Positions 35,371-44,814 of a DNA stretch of 54,807 nucleotides are shown piece after piece (position 1 is the stretch's first letter; each line of letters starts with the position of its first letter). Origin of the DNA: Candidatus Magnetominusculus xianensis (GTDB taxonomy: Bacteria; Nitrospirota; Thermodesulfovibrionia; Thermodesulfovibrionales; Magnetobacteriaceae); contig LNQR01000057.1 in assembly GCA_001541255.1 (NCBI GenBank), positions 1-54,807 on the forward strand, written 5' to 3'. A program made the translations under genes and the position numbers. The notes below the pieces were generated by a model, which did no database searches, was not told where the DNA came from, and saw nothing but the letters and a program-made list of their open reading frames with translations.

Positions 35371-36424
35371 GTTGTCTGTTTTCCTCTATTCTTAAGGCCT
35401 TGAGCATCCCGCAGTTTGCTGGAGGCACACTCAGCGGCTCAAGCGGCACACGCACGCCACCGCCAGTAACCCTGCCAGTAACCCCGTAGGTTACTCTATA
35501 TGCTGAGACGGTTACAACATTTTCATATTTGGAGTCGGCATATCTTGCCGTCAGCGAGGCGGCAGCTTTGAGAGCTTCAGCGTCTGCGGCACCGGTAACA
35601 ATCGTCGTAGGTGAGCCGATACCCTCAACTGTCATAGTAATATCCCCCGCTGCGGCATGGGATTCTATGGTGTTATTTTCCAGCTCATCTCTTCCTACGA
35701 CTGCCTTACAGGTATCAGACAGCCTGAAGTGACGCCCTGTTTTCAGTAGATTAATATCCCTTACGGGCGGGTCAGGTATATGAGAGAGCAGTTCTTTGAG
35801 CCTGTATGAATATATTGGGTCTGTGAGGAGGCACCCGCCTGCCGGATTGGGGAATTCAGTGAGGCCAAACTCCCGGGCCAGTTCAATCTGCGGCCTTCTT
35901 GTGCGACCGTTAAAGGCATGGAGTTTTTCTCTGTCTATCAGCCCGTCAAGTTCGGCGCGCGAGGGTGGGAGGTGTTTTGCACTGAGCGGGCGCACAACAC
36001 GGCCAACAACACCGGCCTCTTTATCTATCAGCGGGAAACAGTCCCGCCGCTGGCTCATCGGACGCTGCCCCAGCACCTCACCAGTTATGATGAAATCCCC
36101 GCCGGTCATCTCTAAAAACACCTTCGCCTCTTTGAGCATCAAAATACGGCAGTCAATGCAGGGGTTCATGTTTTTACCATGACCGAATTTCGGATGTTTT
36201 ACTATCTCTATAAACTTATCTGCAAGATGGCAGAGTTTTACATTAAAGCCAAACTTTTCAGCCGCCGCATATGGGTCTTTGGAGCACGATGACCTGTCAG
36301 TTATATCGCAGCCGAAGTGGTTCTGAAAGGAGATGGCCGTTACCTCTACCCCTTGTCTTAATATGGATATGATAGCCAGCGTGCTGTCAAGCCCGCCGGA
36401 GAACAATGCCGCTGCCTTAACCAT
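35330..36424 (-). CDS. PP-loop tRNA thiolation-type enzyme with NFACT-R-like tail
   Basis: About 364 aa. The PP-loop ATP pyrophosphatase motif FSGGLDSTLAI lies at the start, and the layout resembles MnmA/ThiI-like enzymes that activate tRNA uridine and add sulfur. CIDCRILMLKEAK gives a CxxC pair and NPAGGCLLTDP a third Cys, a possible active-site or Fe-S set. The last 110 residues (ENVVTVSAYRVTYG and nearby) look like the small domain often fused to this group. It is in an operon with xseA. The start is uncertain (36424 MVKAAAL, or GTG 36472), since neither has a clear Shine-Dalgarno. It is not a standard MnmA, so the exact modified base is unknown. Confidence 0.7.
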   Translation of the reverse strand: MVKAAALFSGGLDSTLAIISILRQGVEVTAISFQNHFGCDITDRSSCSKDPYAAAEKFGFNVKLCHLADKFIEIVKHPKFGHGKNMNPCIDCRILMLKEAKVFLEMTGGDFIITGEVLGQRPMSQRRDCFPLIDKEAGVVGRVVRPLSAKHLPPSRAELDGLIDREKLHAFNGRTRRPQIELAREFGLTEFPNPAGGCLLTDPIYSYRLKELLSHIPDPPVRDINLLKTGRHFRLSDTCKAVVGRDELENNTIESHAAAGDITMTVEGIGSPTTIVTGAADAEALKAAASLTARYADSKYENVVTVSAYRVTYGVTGRVTGGGVRVPLEPLSVPPANCGMLKALRIEENRQRAKNKRPPKPLRV

Positions 36425-36533
36425 TGGGTACGATAACATTTCGTATATGACCGCTGCAATACGCGCCTGCACTTTTTTCTGAATCTCACTGCGGTGGCGT
36501 TTTATTGCTCTTCAAATGTTATACTACTGCTAA

Positions 36534-37424
36534 ATGTCTAAACATTACGATAAGATAATAAAGGAAATCCTGAAAGATGTTGTCGATACCCTGGTTGCAA
36601 AAGTAATCGGCCTGCGAATTGTTAAATCAACTGCAATAGAGACTAAGCTTCAGATAACGAACGAACGCGAGGCAGATTATATTTTACTTGTTGAATTGGA
36701 AGATGGCACCATCTCTCTGCTTCACATTGAGTTCCAATCCACGAATTATTCGAAGATGGTGTTCAGAGAGCTGCGCTATTGGCTATATCTGATGGAAACT
36801 CATGGAATTGAGCCTATGCAATACGTGTTTTACATTGGTAACGACCCGCTTACAATGAGAGACAGCCTTTCAACAAAGACAACAACTCATAAATATAGCT
36901 TAATAGATATGCGTGACGTAGACTGCAAAAAGTTTTTGTACTCTGACACACCTGAAGAGGTTATATTATCTATCTTGTGCAATTATCAGAAGAAAGGTGT
37001 TAAAATATTTATAAGAGAGATACTCGATAGATTAAGGGAACTGGTGCCGGAGGAAACACTCCGTGGCAAGTACATAAGGCAGGTAGAAGTCCTGTCACAG
37101 TTGAGGGATTTACAGGGCAAAGTATGTGAGGAGGCAGAGGCAATGGCATTAGTATATGATTTAGAAAGAGACGTAAGGTTCAGACAGGGGCGGCAACGTG
37201 GAATGCTTGAGGGGGAGAAAAAAGGCCTACTTGAGGGAGAGAGAAAAGGTCTGCTTGAGGGAATAGAGTTAGGGCTTGAACTCAAATTTGGTTCTGCTGG
37301 AGTCTCACTGATGAGCATGGTCAGGGTCATTGATACTATTGATAAACTGGATGATTTCAAAAATCATATCAGGAAGGCCGCTTCGGTAGATGAGTTGAAG
37401 GAATTCCTGACAATCACCTCTTAA
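36534..37424 (+). CDS. Rpn/YhgA-like PD-(D/E)xK nuclease with DUF4351-like C-terminus
   Basis: A 296-aa protein of the recombination-promoting nuclease/transposase_31-like group. The core is EADYILLVELEDGT followed by LLHIEFQSTNYSKMVFRELR, giving the Asp and the HIEFQ (D-ExQ) active site. A duplicated linker follows (LLEGEKKGLLEGERKGLLEG, residues about 224-243). The C-terminal helix pair is typical of DUF4351. These proteins are common and multicopy in cyanobacteria and Nitrospirota; related enzymes cut DNA and stimulate recombination in E. coli. There is no strong ribosome binding site. It converges on mqnA with 4 bp between stops. Confidence 0.8.
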   Translation: MSKHYDKIIKEILKDVVDTLVAKVIGLRIVKSTAIETKLQITNEREADYILLVELEDGTISLLHIEFQSTNYSKMVFRELRYWLYLMETHGIEPMQYVFYIGNDPLTMRDSLSTKTTTHKYSLIDMRDVDCKKFLYSDTPEEVILSILCNYQKKGVKIFIREILDRLRELVPEETLRGKYIRQVEVLSQLRDLQGKVCEEAEAMALVYDLERDVRFRQGRQRGMLEGEKKGLLEGERKGLLEGIELGLELKFGSAGVSLMSMVRVIDTIDKLDDFKNHIRKAASVDELKEFLTITS

Positions 37425-37428
37425 CAAC

Positions 37429-38226
37429 TCAAAGCAGCCCTAGTTCCCTGAGATATTTCCCGAACAACTCAAGACCGGTCATGTGCTTCCCCGTAAGGTC
37501 ATACGAGATAGTGCGCCAATACGAGACTAAGGTCTCAGTGGAAAATTGTCTCGTATATGGACTTTTTACAGCAATACTGTCAAACGATTCAACGGCCTGC
37601 GCCTTTGCCGCGTCGAGTTTAGTCTGTAACTCCGCCACTTCACTGCCTTCACAGCGCTTCCTGCTTATCCACAGGGCAAAGACAAACGGTACTCCCGTCT
37701 GCTCATACCAGATTGTGCCGAGGTCATAGCGCTGGAGCGCATTATTTTGCTGTGACGCAGCCTCGATGAGGGCATTGTCTCCTATCAATAGATACGCAGG
37801 GTGTTCCATAATGCCTTCCATAAGCGGTGCACGCGAGGTCTTTATCTCAACATTAAGGTTATAAAATTTTCGCAGAACTATCTGCAAGAGACCGGTTGAT
37901 GTCTCAGCCTGATATGAACTCAGGACAGTCTTACCATCAAGCGCCTCAATCTCAGCACGGCTAAACAGGATAATGCTCATAATACGGCCAAAGGAGCTTA
38001 CAGAGTGACCGTCTATAAGATTATATAAGTGCGGATTTCTCAAGTATTCGATTGAAGACGACGGCCCGGCATCAATAAGCCCCTTTCGCAGCAGGGCATT
38101 AATCTCTGAGGGTACGCCGTCAGTGAATTCGTAGTGTTCATTGACCGCCTTGTGCGGGTTTTCAAGGCAGTAGAATATCGGATAGAGGTTTGCGAAGTTT
38201 ATCCTGCCTATTTTTTTCAACACCAC
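37429..38226 (-). CDS. mqnA: Chorismate dehydratase, futalosine menaquinone pathway
   Basis: A 265-aa MqnA-family protein of the periplasmic-binding-protein-like fold. It starts KKIGRINFANLYPIFYCLE and has GLIDAGPSSSIEYLRNP, LSSYQAETSTGLLQIVLRK, IGDNALIEA and the WYEQTGVPFVFALWIS segment; SSxEYLRNP and the TGxPFVFAxW motif mark the family. It converts chorismate to 3-(1-carboxyvinyloxy)benzoate, the first step of the futalosine route to menaquinone. This links to the respiratory operon, which uses a low-potential quinol. It starts GTG with GAAGGG upstream, and that site comes from a duplicated copy of the rtcB 3-prime end. Confidence 0.92.
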   Translation of the reverse strand: MVLKKIGRINFANLYPIFYCLENPHKAVNEHYEFTDGVPSEINALLRKGLIDAGPSSSIEYLRNPHLYNLIDGHSVSSFGRIMSIILFSRAEIEALDGKTVLSSYQAETSTGLLQIVLRKFYNLNVEIKTSRAPLMEGIMEHPAYLLIGDNALIEAASQQNNALQRYDLGTIWYEQTGVPFVFALWISRKRCEGSEVAELQTKLDAAKAQAVESFDSIAVKSPYTRQFSTETLVSYWRTISYDLTGKHMTGLELFGKYLRELGLL

Positions 38227-38229
38227 AGA

Positions 38230-38268
38230 TAGCCCTTCACCACGCCGAATCTAGCCCTTCACCACGCC
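38230..38268 (-). repeat. 22-bp-period duplication at the rtcB/mqnA junction
   Basis: TAGCCCTTCACCACGCC occurs at 38230-38246 and again at 38252-38268. On the minus strand the first encountered copy is the last codons of rtcB (ending GTGAAGGGCTAG). The second lies between the genes and supplies GAAGGG as the Shine-Dalgarno of mqnA. Confidence 0.75.
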
Positions 38269-39690
38269 AAGGGGTTTGAGCATGGCCACCTTTTTTGAGA
38301 TACCGGCACTGTGGACGATTTCAACAACGTTTGATACATCTTTATATGCCTCTGGCATCTCCTCTGCCAGGGTTGTCCTGCCGGCTGTCATTACCGTTAC
38401 CCCCTGGTCCTCAAGTTCGCGCCAAATCGCCCTGCCCTTTGCCGCCTTAATCGCCTTGTGTCTTGACATCAGGCGCCCTGCCCCGTGACAGGTTGAGCCA
38501 AAGGTCTCAGCCATAGCCTTCTGCGTCCCGGTCAGGACATATGACGCCCTGCCCATGTCGCCGGGGATAAGTACCGGCTGACCAATGTGCCTGTACGACT
38601 CTGGAAGCTCTGCGTGCCCCTTGGCAAAGGCGCGCGTGGCGCCCTTTCTGTGTACAACCAGTGCCCGCTTTGTCCCGCCGACGGTGTGATGTTCTACTTT
38701 TGCTATGTTATGCGCTACGTCATAGACGAGCCTCAGACCAAGCTCCCTTGGGGAAGCACCCAGTGCCCTTGAAAACGCCTCCATTGTCTGGTGCATTATG
38801 ACTTGCCTGTTAGCCCATGCGTAGTTTGCCGCCCCCTTCATTGCCGAGAAGTATTGTTGCGCCTCAGGGCTGTTAAACGGTGCTGCCGCTAATTCCTTGT
38901 CATAGAGCTTTATGCCGTATTTCTTTGCCGCCTTTTCCATAGTGGAAAGGTAATCAGTACAGACCTGATGTCCAAGCCCACGGGAGCCGGTGTGTATCAT
39001 TACGGTTATTTGTCCTTTGAACAGGCCAAAGGCGTTAGCGGCAGCTTCGTCAAATATCTCACTGACATACTGTATCTCGAGAAAGTGGTTGCCTGAGCCA
39101 AGCGTGCCCTGCTGGTTTTTACCTCGCTCCAGAGCCTTGCCGCTTACTGCCGCAGGGTCGGCCCCTTCGATACAGCCGCCCGATTCGGTCTTATCCAGGT
39201 CGTCTGCCGTTCCAAAGCCGCGTTCAACTGCCCAGCGTGCCCCTTTTTTTAACAGCTCACGCTCATCATCTAAGGACAGCGCAAGTGCCCCCTTTGTGCC
39301 AACTCCCGACGGTACGCTATTGTAAAGAACCCCGACGAGGTCCTTCATCCTCCTGAGTACCTCACCCCTGGTGAGGTTGCTCCTGAGAAGCCTCACGCCT
39401 CAATTAATGTCATAGCCCACACCGCCCGGTGAAATCACACCGTCGTTTATGTCAAACGCCGCAACACCGCCAATTGGAAACCCATAGCCCGTATGAATGT
39501 CAGGCATTGCCATAGATACGCCAACAATGCCCGGCAGCGTGGCAACATTTGCTACCTGGTCAATTGCCTGAGCCTCGAGATGCCGCTCAAGTTCGGGGTC
39601 AACATATATAATGCCCGGCACTAACATGCCCTCTTTTGAGTCTGCCGACACTTCAATCCTGTTACCGTCTAATCTGATAATATCTCCCAT
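38251..39690 (-). CDS. rtcB: RtcB RNA ligase, probable selenoprotein (in-frame UGA at catalytic Cys)
   Basis: With one in-frame TGA (39402-39400) read through, this is a 479-aa RtcB, the normal length. RtcB joins 2',3'-cyclic phosphate (or 3'-phosphate) and 5'-OH RNA ends in tRNA splicing and repair, using GTP and Mn2+. Before the [22 protein letters not shown] and [13 protein letters not shown]. After it: [11 protein letters not shown], so UGA replaces the metal-binding Cys of GYDINCGVRL. Other active-site residues are intact: [25 protein letters not shown], and CHGAGR with the guanylylated His. A start at 39690 is supported by AGGAGG. The upstream part alone (98 aa) or the downstream part alone (381 aa) would each lack half the active site. 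Alternatives are a nonsense mutation or a base error. Confidence 0.85.
39359..39402 (-). promoter_or_regulatory. UGA codon with SECIS-like hairpin in rtcB
   Basis: The UGA is 39402-39400. Counting its U as 1, positions 26-44 (39377-39359) form ACCTCACC-AGG-GGTGAGGT, a perfect 8-bp stem with a 3-nt loop whose second base is G. This fits the bacterial SECIS rule of a short loop with an early G, 16-37 nt from the UGA. An alternative pairing, GTGAGG with CCTCAC (39396-39371), competes for part of the same bases and may fold with an inner CTTC/GGAG stem. Confidence 0.65.
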
Positions 39691-39828
39691 AGTCAACCTC
39701 CTGACAGCAGAATATACTATATTATAACAATGCCAGTATTAATTTATAGCCCTGATATAATATAATATGCCTATGCGAGTAACTCCTAAGATTATCGCTT
39801 ATGATTCGCTTATGATTAAGGAGGGGAG

Positions 39829-40572
39829 ATGAGAACGCTGGCAAAGGACCAAACAAAAGCTGATATACCAAAAGACCTGAGGTGTCTGCCGTGCCTTTCG
39901 CTTTTAAAGGACGAGGAATTCTCAGACATCTCAGCGTCTGTCGAGGTCAGAAGGTTATGCAAGCACGAGATAATTTTTCTTGAATCAGAACCGTTGAAAT
40001 CCACTATCATCGTTAAGGCAGGTTCAGTGAAGATATATAAGACCGCATCTAACGGCAGGGAGTTGATTATCAACATCTTATGGCCGGGTGAATATTTTTG
40101 CTATCCACCGCTCAAAGATGACACTGCCAATATTATCAATGCTATGGCCTTTACAGATTCTACTGTGCTGCTTATACCTTCTGATAAATTCAAGGAGCTG
40201 CTTAGCAGGAAAATTGGCGACGTGGGAATTAATATCGTTTCCGGACTTTGTGAAAAAATATCAGTTCTGTCAGAGAAACTCGATGACCTTGCCTTCAGAA
40301 ATGTTCAGCAGAGGATTTTAAAGACCCTTTATGCGATGACAGACGGCCTGCCAGTCGAAGACGGTTTAGTTACAGTGGCTATTAACCATCAGGAACTTGC
40401 CGCGCTTGTCGGAACTGCACGTGAGGTAGTATCAAGGATTGTCAGCACTCTAAAGGAAAAGAAAATCATATCGGACAGCCGCACTAAGAATTTCAAGATA
40501 AACAAGAAAACTCTTCTCAAGCACATAAAAAGCGCATCGGCTTCCAAAACCCATGTTTGTTGCAGCACATGA
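39829..40572 (+). CDS. Crp/Fnr-family transcription regulator
   Basis: A 247-aa regulator with a cyclic-nucleotide-binding-type sensor domain (residues about 20-140: LPCLSLLKDEEF, VKIYKTASNGRELIINILWP) and a C-terminal HTH_Crp domain (INHQELAALVGTAREVVSRI). The N-terminus carries CLPC and another Cys, but not the four-Cys pattern of Fnr, so an oxygen-sensing cluster is not clear. An excellent ribosome binding site (AAGGAGGGG) is present. It is divergent from rtcB and lies 36 bp upstream of the big activase gene. Target genes cannot be deduced. Confidence 0.88.
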   Translation: MRTLAKDQTKADIPKDLRCLPCLSLLKDEEFSDISASVEVRRLCKHEIIFLESEPLKSTIIVKAGSVKIYKTASNGRELIINILWPGEYFCYPPLKDDTANIINAMAFTDSTVLLIPSDKFKELLSRKIGDVGINIVSGLCEKISVLSEKLDDLAFRNVQQRILKTLYAMTDGLPVEDGLVTVAINHQELAALVGTAREVVSRIVSTLKEKKIISDSRTKNFKINKKTLLKHIKSASASKTHVCCST

Positions 40573-40608
40573 GCAAATAGTTGGAGGCAGTGAAGAAGGA
40601 GGCAGTTG

Positions 40609-43600
40609 ATGAGATATATCGGAATTGACGCTGGCTCTGTCAGTGTTAAGATTGTCGTTATGGACGGTGACGGCAGGGTCGTTGACAGCGTATATGAAAG
40701 GCACAAGGGCCATTCCATAACTGTAGCATATAAAAACCTCACGTCTATGAACCTGGACGCAGCGTCAGTTTCTGTCACCGGTACGGCAGGAAAGACGCTT
40801 GCCGCAGTATTGGGCATAAAACATGTAAATGAACTTGCTGCCCAGTCATATGCTGCAAAAAAACTCTTCCCATCTGTCAGCACCATAATTGAAATGGGCG
40901 GTGAGGACTCAAAGTTTATCATCCTTGACAGCAGCGGCATACGGGATTTTTCAATGAACTCGGTCTGTGCCGCCGGTACGGGTTCGTTTTTAGACCAGCA
41001 GGCCGAAAGGCTCAGGCTCTCGATAGAGGAATTTGGAGAGATGGCCGTGAAGACTAAGAACCCGCCGCGCATTGCCGGTAGATGCAGCGTGTTTGCAAAG
41101 AGCGACATGATACACTTGCAGCAGATAGCCACACCGGTAGAGGACATCGTTGCGGGGCTGTGTTTTGCCGTTGCGAGGAATTTTAAGGGTACTATTATCA
41201 AGGGCAGGGCCGTTATCCCTGATGTCTTGTTTCAGGGCGGTGTGGCCCTCAACAAGGGCATGGTAAGGGCATTTAAAGAGGTATTCCAACTGTCTAATCT
41301 GATAGTCCCAGAGAAATGTGAATTTATGGTTGCAATTGGGGCTGTTTTAAAAGACATGGAGGGGGGCGAGCCTCAAAGACTTGAGCTGTCTCTTATAGAT
41401 AAATATCTGAAATCTGTTAAATATGCCGAGGCAGGGCGCCCACCCTTGATAACAGCGGGCGATGGCTTTATGGAAAGACATGTAAAGGCGTCTCATCAGC
41501 CTAAGGCACAGCGGCCAGCAGTACCGGCATTACTGGCAGCACCGGCAGAGGGCGTCTCGTGCTTTTCAGAAGAAAATATGAAGATTATGGCATACATGGG
41601 CGTAGATATAGGCTCGATAAGCACAAACCTCGCCGTCATTGACAAAGAAGGTAATCTGCTGGCAAGGCGGTATTTAATGACCGCCGGAAGGCCGATTGAG
41701 GCCGTAATGCAGGGGCTGGTAGAGATAGAAAAGGAGATTGCCAGAGATGTTGAAATCGCAGGCATAGGCACTACTGGGTCGGGCAGATATATGATAGCTG
41801 ACTTCATAGGCGCTGACATAGTGAAAAACGAAATCACAGCCCAGGCCACTGCCGCGATTTCCATTGACAACACAGTCGATACAATTTTTGAGATAGGCGG
41901 ACAGGACTCCAAATATATATCAATCGAAGACGGCGTCATCACTGACTTTGAGATGAACAAGGCCTGTGCAGCAGGTACGGGTTCATTTTTAGAAGAACAG
42001 GCAGAGAAACTCAATATCTCCATAAAAGAGGAGTTTGCCAGCGAGTCATTCTCCTCATGCCAGCCATGCAATCTGGGCGAACGCTGTACGGTGTTTATGG
42101 AAAACTCACTGATGGCCAACATACAGCGCGGTGCAGAGAAAAACGACCTGCTTGCAGGGTTGTCATACTCGATTGTCGAAAATTATATAAACAGGGTTGT
42201 TGCTGGGAAGAGAATCGGCAGAAAGATTTTTTTCCAGGGCGGCACGGCATATAACAAGGCAGTCGTGGCGGCATTTGAGAAGTTCACCGGTCAGACAGTA
42301 ACCGTTCCCCCAAATCATGACGTTACGGGGGCAATAGGAATGGCATTAATTGCCAGAGATGCTAAATTAAACGGTACGCCTTCGGCCTTTAAGGGATTTT
42401 CGATAACGCAGCGCCCATATTCGGTCTCATCATTTGAGTGTAAGAGCTGCTCCAACGTGTGTGAGATAAACCGTGTCTCTATCGAGGGTGAAAAAAGAAA
42501 ACTCTTCTACGGCGGCAGGTGTGAAAAGTACGATATAAAAGAGAAGTCCGACATGGAGGACTTATTTGCCTTCAGAGAAGAACTCCTCTGGAAGGGCTAT
42601 GAAGCGGTGGCGCACACATCCTCAAACGGCAAGGGAAAGCCAGTGCTTGGGATTCCGTATATATTCCTGTTTCACGAATATCTGCCATTTTGGACTACGC
42701 TGCTTGGCAGACTTGGCTTTGGAGTAGTGGTATCACCTAAGACGAACAGGCAGGTGGTAAATCTCGGGGTTGAGACAGTGCTGTCTGAGTCGTGTTTCCC
42801 TGTGAAGGTTGCCCATGGGCATGTCAAATGGCTGCTTGAGCAGGGTATCAATCATGTGTTCCTGCCGTCTTTTGTCAACATAAGCGCCCCGGGTGAGGAT
42901 TTCTCAAAAGGCTCACCGTGTCCATATACCCAGACCATACCATATCTGTCAAAGGCGGCCTTTAAGCACATGCGCCTGTATAAACCTATTATAGATTTCA
43001 CACGCGGCGATAAATTCCTGACAAATCAGCTTTCAAAGGCCTTCAGGGGTTTTTCCATATCTGCAAAGGCGATAGCTCATGCGATAAAAGACGCGAAAAA
43101 TGCCCAAGAGGAGTTCTACATAGAGATGCAGGAACGCGGCAGCCAGATACTTCAGGGGCTTGCCGAAAAGACAATCGTTATAGTAGGCAGGGCGTATAAC
43201 TCTTTCGACGGCGGCGTAAACCTCCAGATACCAAAAAAACTGGCCTCATTAAACGTCCTTTCTATTCCAATGGACATGCTGCCGCTGTCAAGGGTTGACA
43301 TAACAGACCGCTGGCAGGAGATGTACTGGAGGAGCGGGCAGAGAATCATCAAGGCGGCCAGGTTTATCAAGGACAACCCGTACCTGTATCCCATATACAT
43401 AGGGAATTTTAACTGCGGGCCGGACTCCTTTATCCTGAAGTATTTTAAGGATGAACTTGGTGATAAGCCATTTTTACACCTTGAAATAGATGAACACAGC
43501 GCCGATGCCGGTGCTGTAACGCGCTGTGAGGCATTCTTAGACAGCATAGAAAACAGAAAGACCCGCCCGTCAAAACCAGTGGAGACGCTTGTAAGGCCGA

Positions 43601-44814
43601 TAATGCGGCCATCGAAGGACAATGTGATATATATACCGCGCATGTCCGACCATGCCTATGCAATTGCCGGGGCGTTTGAGTATTCGGGGATTGCCTCAGA
43701 GGTGCTGCCGCCAAGCGATGCCGAGTCCATCGCACTTGGAAGGAAACATGTCTCCGGCAAGGAGTGCTACCCCTGCGCGGTCACAACCGGCGATATGCTC
43801 AGAAAGGTGTTCTCTGAGGGATTTGACACTGAACACTCGGCGTTTTTCATGCCATCTGGAACCGGGCCATGCAGGTTCGGGCAGTATAACGTATTCCAAC
43901 GGCTGCTCCTCGATAACATTGGCCGCAAAGACGTTCAGTTGTTTTCACCCGTGCAGGATTCAACTTTTTACGAGGACTTGGGGATAGCAGGCAGGGACTT
44001 TATAACCCGCACATGGAAGGGAATTGTCGCTATCGAGCTGCTTACGAAGTGCCTGCACGAAATACGTCCATATGAAACAGAAAAAGGCCGCGCACAGGCA
44101 GTCTATGACAAGTACCTAATGGAGGTCTATGATTCCATAAGGTGCGACAAGCGTAAGATGACAGATATTCTGAGAGATGTACGCACAGACTTTGGGGCTG
44201 CAGCGGTTGACCGCACACTGAGGAGACCAGTTGTAGGCGTGGTGGGTGAGATATTTGTCAGGTCGAACAGGTTTTCCAATGAAAATCTTGTTGAAAAGAT
44301 AGAGGCATTGGGCGGTGAGGTCTGGCTTGCGCCGGTTGAGGAGTGGATATACTATGTGAATTATTTTGGGCTTAAACATGCCTTGATAAAAAAGGATTAT
44401 TCTGCTACTATAGACATTCTCATAAAGAGGCTGTATAAGAAGAACGTAGAGAGACAGTATCACAAGCATTTTAAGGGATTTTTAAAGACGCTGCACGAAC
44501 CGGACACGCGCACGCTGATAAAAAAGGCGCGACCGTATGTGGATGAGTCATTCGAGGGTGAGACGATACTAAGCATAGGAAAGTCGGTAGATTTGGCAGA
44601 GCGCGGCGTAAGCGGCATTATAAACACGATGCCCTTTGGGTGTATGCCGGGCACAATTGTATCTGCGCTGATGAGGGCATTAAGCAGAGACCACAACATA
44701 CCCGCTATCAGTATCCCTTATGACGGCACAGAGTCAAACACGACAGTGATGCAGCTTGAGACTTTTATGGAACAAATCAAAAATAATCATACTGGGAGGC
44801 AGCATAGTGGGTAA
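40609..44814 (+). CDS. Giant BadF/HgdC-type CoA-activase fused to dehydratase-like domains
   Basis: A 1401-aa protein. Residues 1-260 form an ASKHA ATPase (GIDAGSVSVKIVVMD; MGGEDSKFI; SVCAAGTGSFLD; GRCSVFAKSDM). Residues about 325-600 repeat it (GVDIGSISTNLAVID; IGGQDSKYI; KACAAGTGSFLEEQ; GERCTVFMENSLM). The paired Cys in each copy (CAAGTGS and RCxVF) are the ligands of the bridging 4Fe-4S cluster. The rest is DUF2229 and HgdB-like (FGVVVSPKTNRQVV; SGKECYPCAVT). Similar proteins are widespread in anaerobes; they resemble activators of 2-hydroxyacyl-CoA dehydratases and benzoyl-CoA reductase, but the true substrate of this single-chain form is unknown. The start at 40609 follows GAAGGAGG. Confidence 0.85.
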   Translation: MRYIGIDAGSVSVKIVVMDGDGRVVDSVYERHKGHSITVAYKNLTSMNLDAASVSVTGTAGKTLAAVLGIKHVNELAAQSYAAKKLFPSVSTIIEMGGEDSKFIILDSSGIRDFSMNSVCAAGTGSFLDQQAERLRLSIEEFGEMAVKTKNPPRIAGRCSVFAKSDMIHLQQIATPVEDIVAGLCFAVARNFKGTIIKGRAVIPDVLFQGGVALNKGMVRAFKEVFQLSNLIVPEKCEFMVAIGAVLKDMEGGEPQRLELSLIDKYLKSVKYAEAGRPPLITAGDGFMERHVKASHQPKAQRPAVPALLAAPAEGVSCFSEENMKIMAYMGVDIGSISTNLAVIDKEGNLLARRYLMTAGRPIEAVMQGLVEIEKEIARDVEIAGIGTTGSGRYMIADFIGADIVKNEITAQATAAISIDNTVDTIFEIGGQDSKYISIEDGVITDFEMNKACAAGTGSFLEEQAEKLNISIKEEFASESFSSCQPCNLGERCTVFMENSLMANIQRGAEKNDLLAGLSYSIVENYINRVVAGKRIGRKIFFQGGTAYNKAVVAAFEKFTGQTVTVPPNHDVTGAIGMALIARDAKLNGTPSAFKGFSITQRPYSVSSFECKSCSNVCEINRVSIEGEKRKLFYGGRCEKYDIKEKSDMEDLFAFREELLWKGYEAVAHTSSNGKGKPVLGIPYIFLFHEYLPFWTTLLGRLGFGVVVSPKTNRQVVNLGVETVLSESCFPVKVAHGHVKWLLEQGINHVFLPSFVNISAPGEDFSKGSPCPYTQTIPYLSKAAFKHMRLYKPIIDFTRGDKFLTNQLSKAFRGFSISAKAIAHAIKDAKNAQEEFYIEMQERGSQILQGLAEKTIVIVGRAYNSFDGGVNLQIPKKLASLNVLSIPMDMLPLSRVDITDRWQEMYWRSGQRIIKAARFIKDNPYLYPIYIGNFNCGPDSFILKYFKDELGDKPFLHLEIDEHSADAGAVTRCEAFLDSIENRKTRPSKPVETLVRPIMRPSKDNVIYIPRMSDHAYAIAGAFEYSGIASEVLPPSDAESIALGRKHVSGKECYPCAVTTGDMLRKVFSEGFDTEHSAFFMPSGTGPCRFGQYNVFQRLLLDNIGRKDVQLFSPVQDSTFYEDLGIAGRDFITRTWKGIVAIELLTKCLHEIRPYETEKGRAQAVYDKYLMEVYDSIRCDKRKMTDILRDVRTDFGAAAVDRTLRRPVVGVVGEIFVRSNRFSNENLVEKIEALGGEVWLAPVEEWIYYVNYFGLKHALIKKDYSATIDILIKRLYKKNVERQYHKHFKGFLKTLHEPDTRTLIKKARPYVDESFEGETILSIGKSVDLAERGVSGIINTMPFGCMPGTIVSALMRALSRDHNIPAISIPYDGTESNTTVMQLETFMEQIKNNHTGRQHSG

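Noticed and set aside
38251..39696. Reading rtcB as two separate genes (98 and 381 aa)
   Set aside because: Each part would lack half the active site, and the second would have to start at a GTG two codons after the TGA with no ribosome binding site. Together they make one standard-length RtcB.
40389..41201. Long minus-strand frame (270 aa) opposite the Crp regulator and activase
   Set aside because: It lies fully opposite two well-supported genes, has no family resemblance and follows their codon periodicity.
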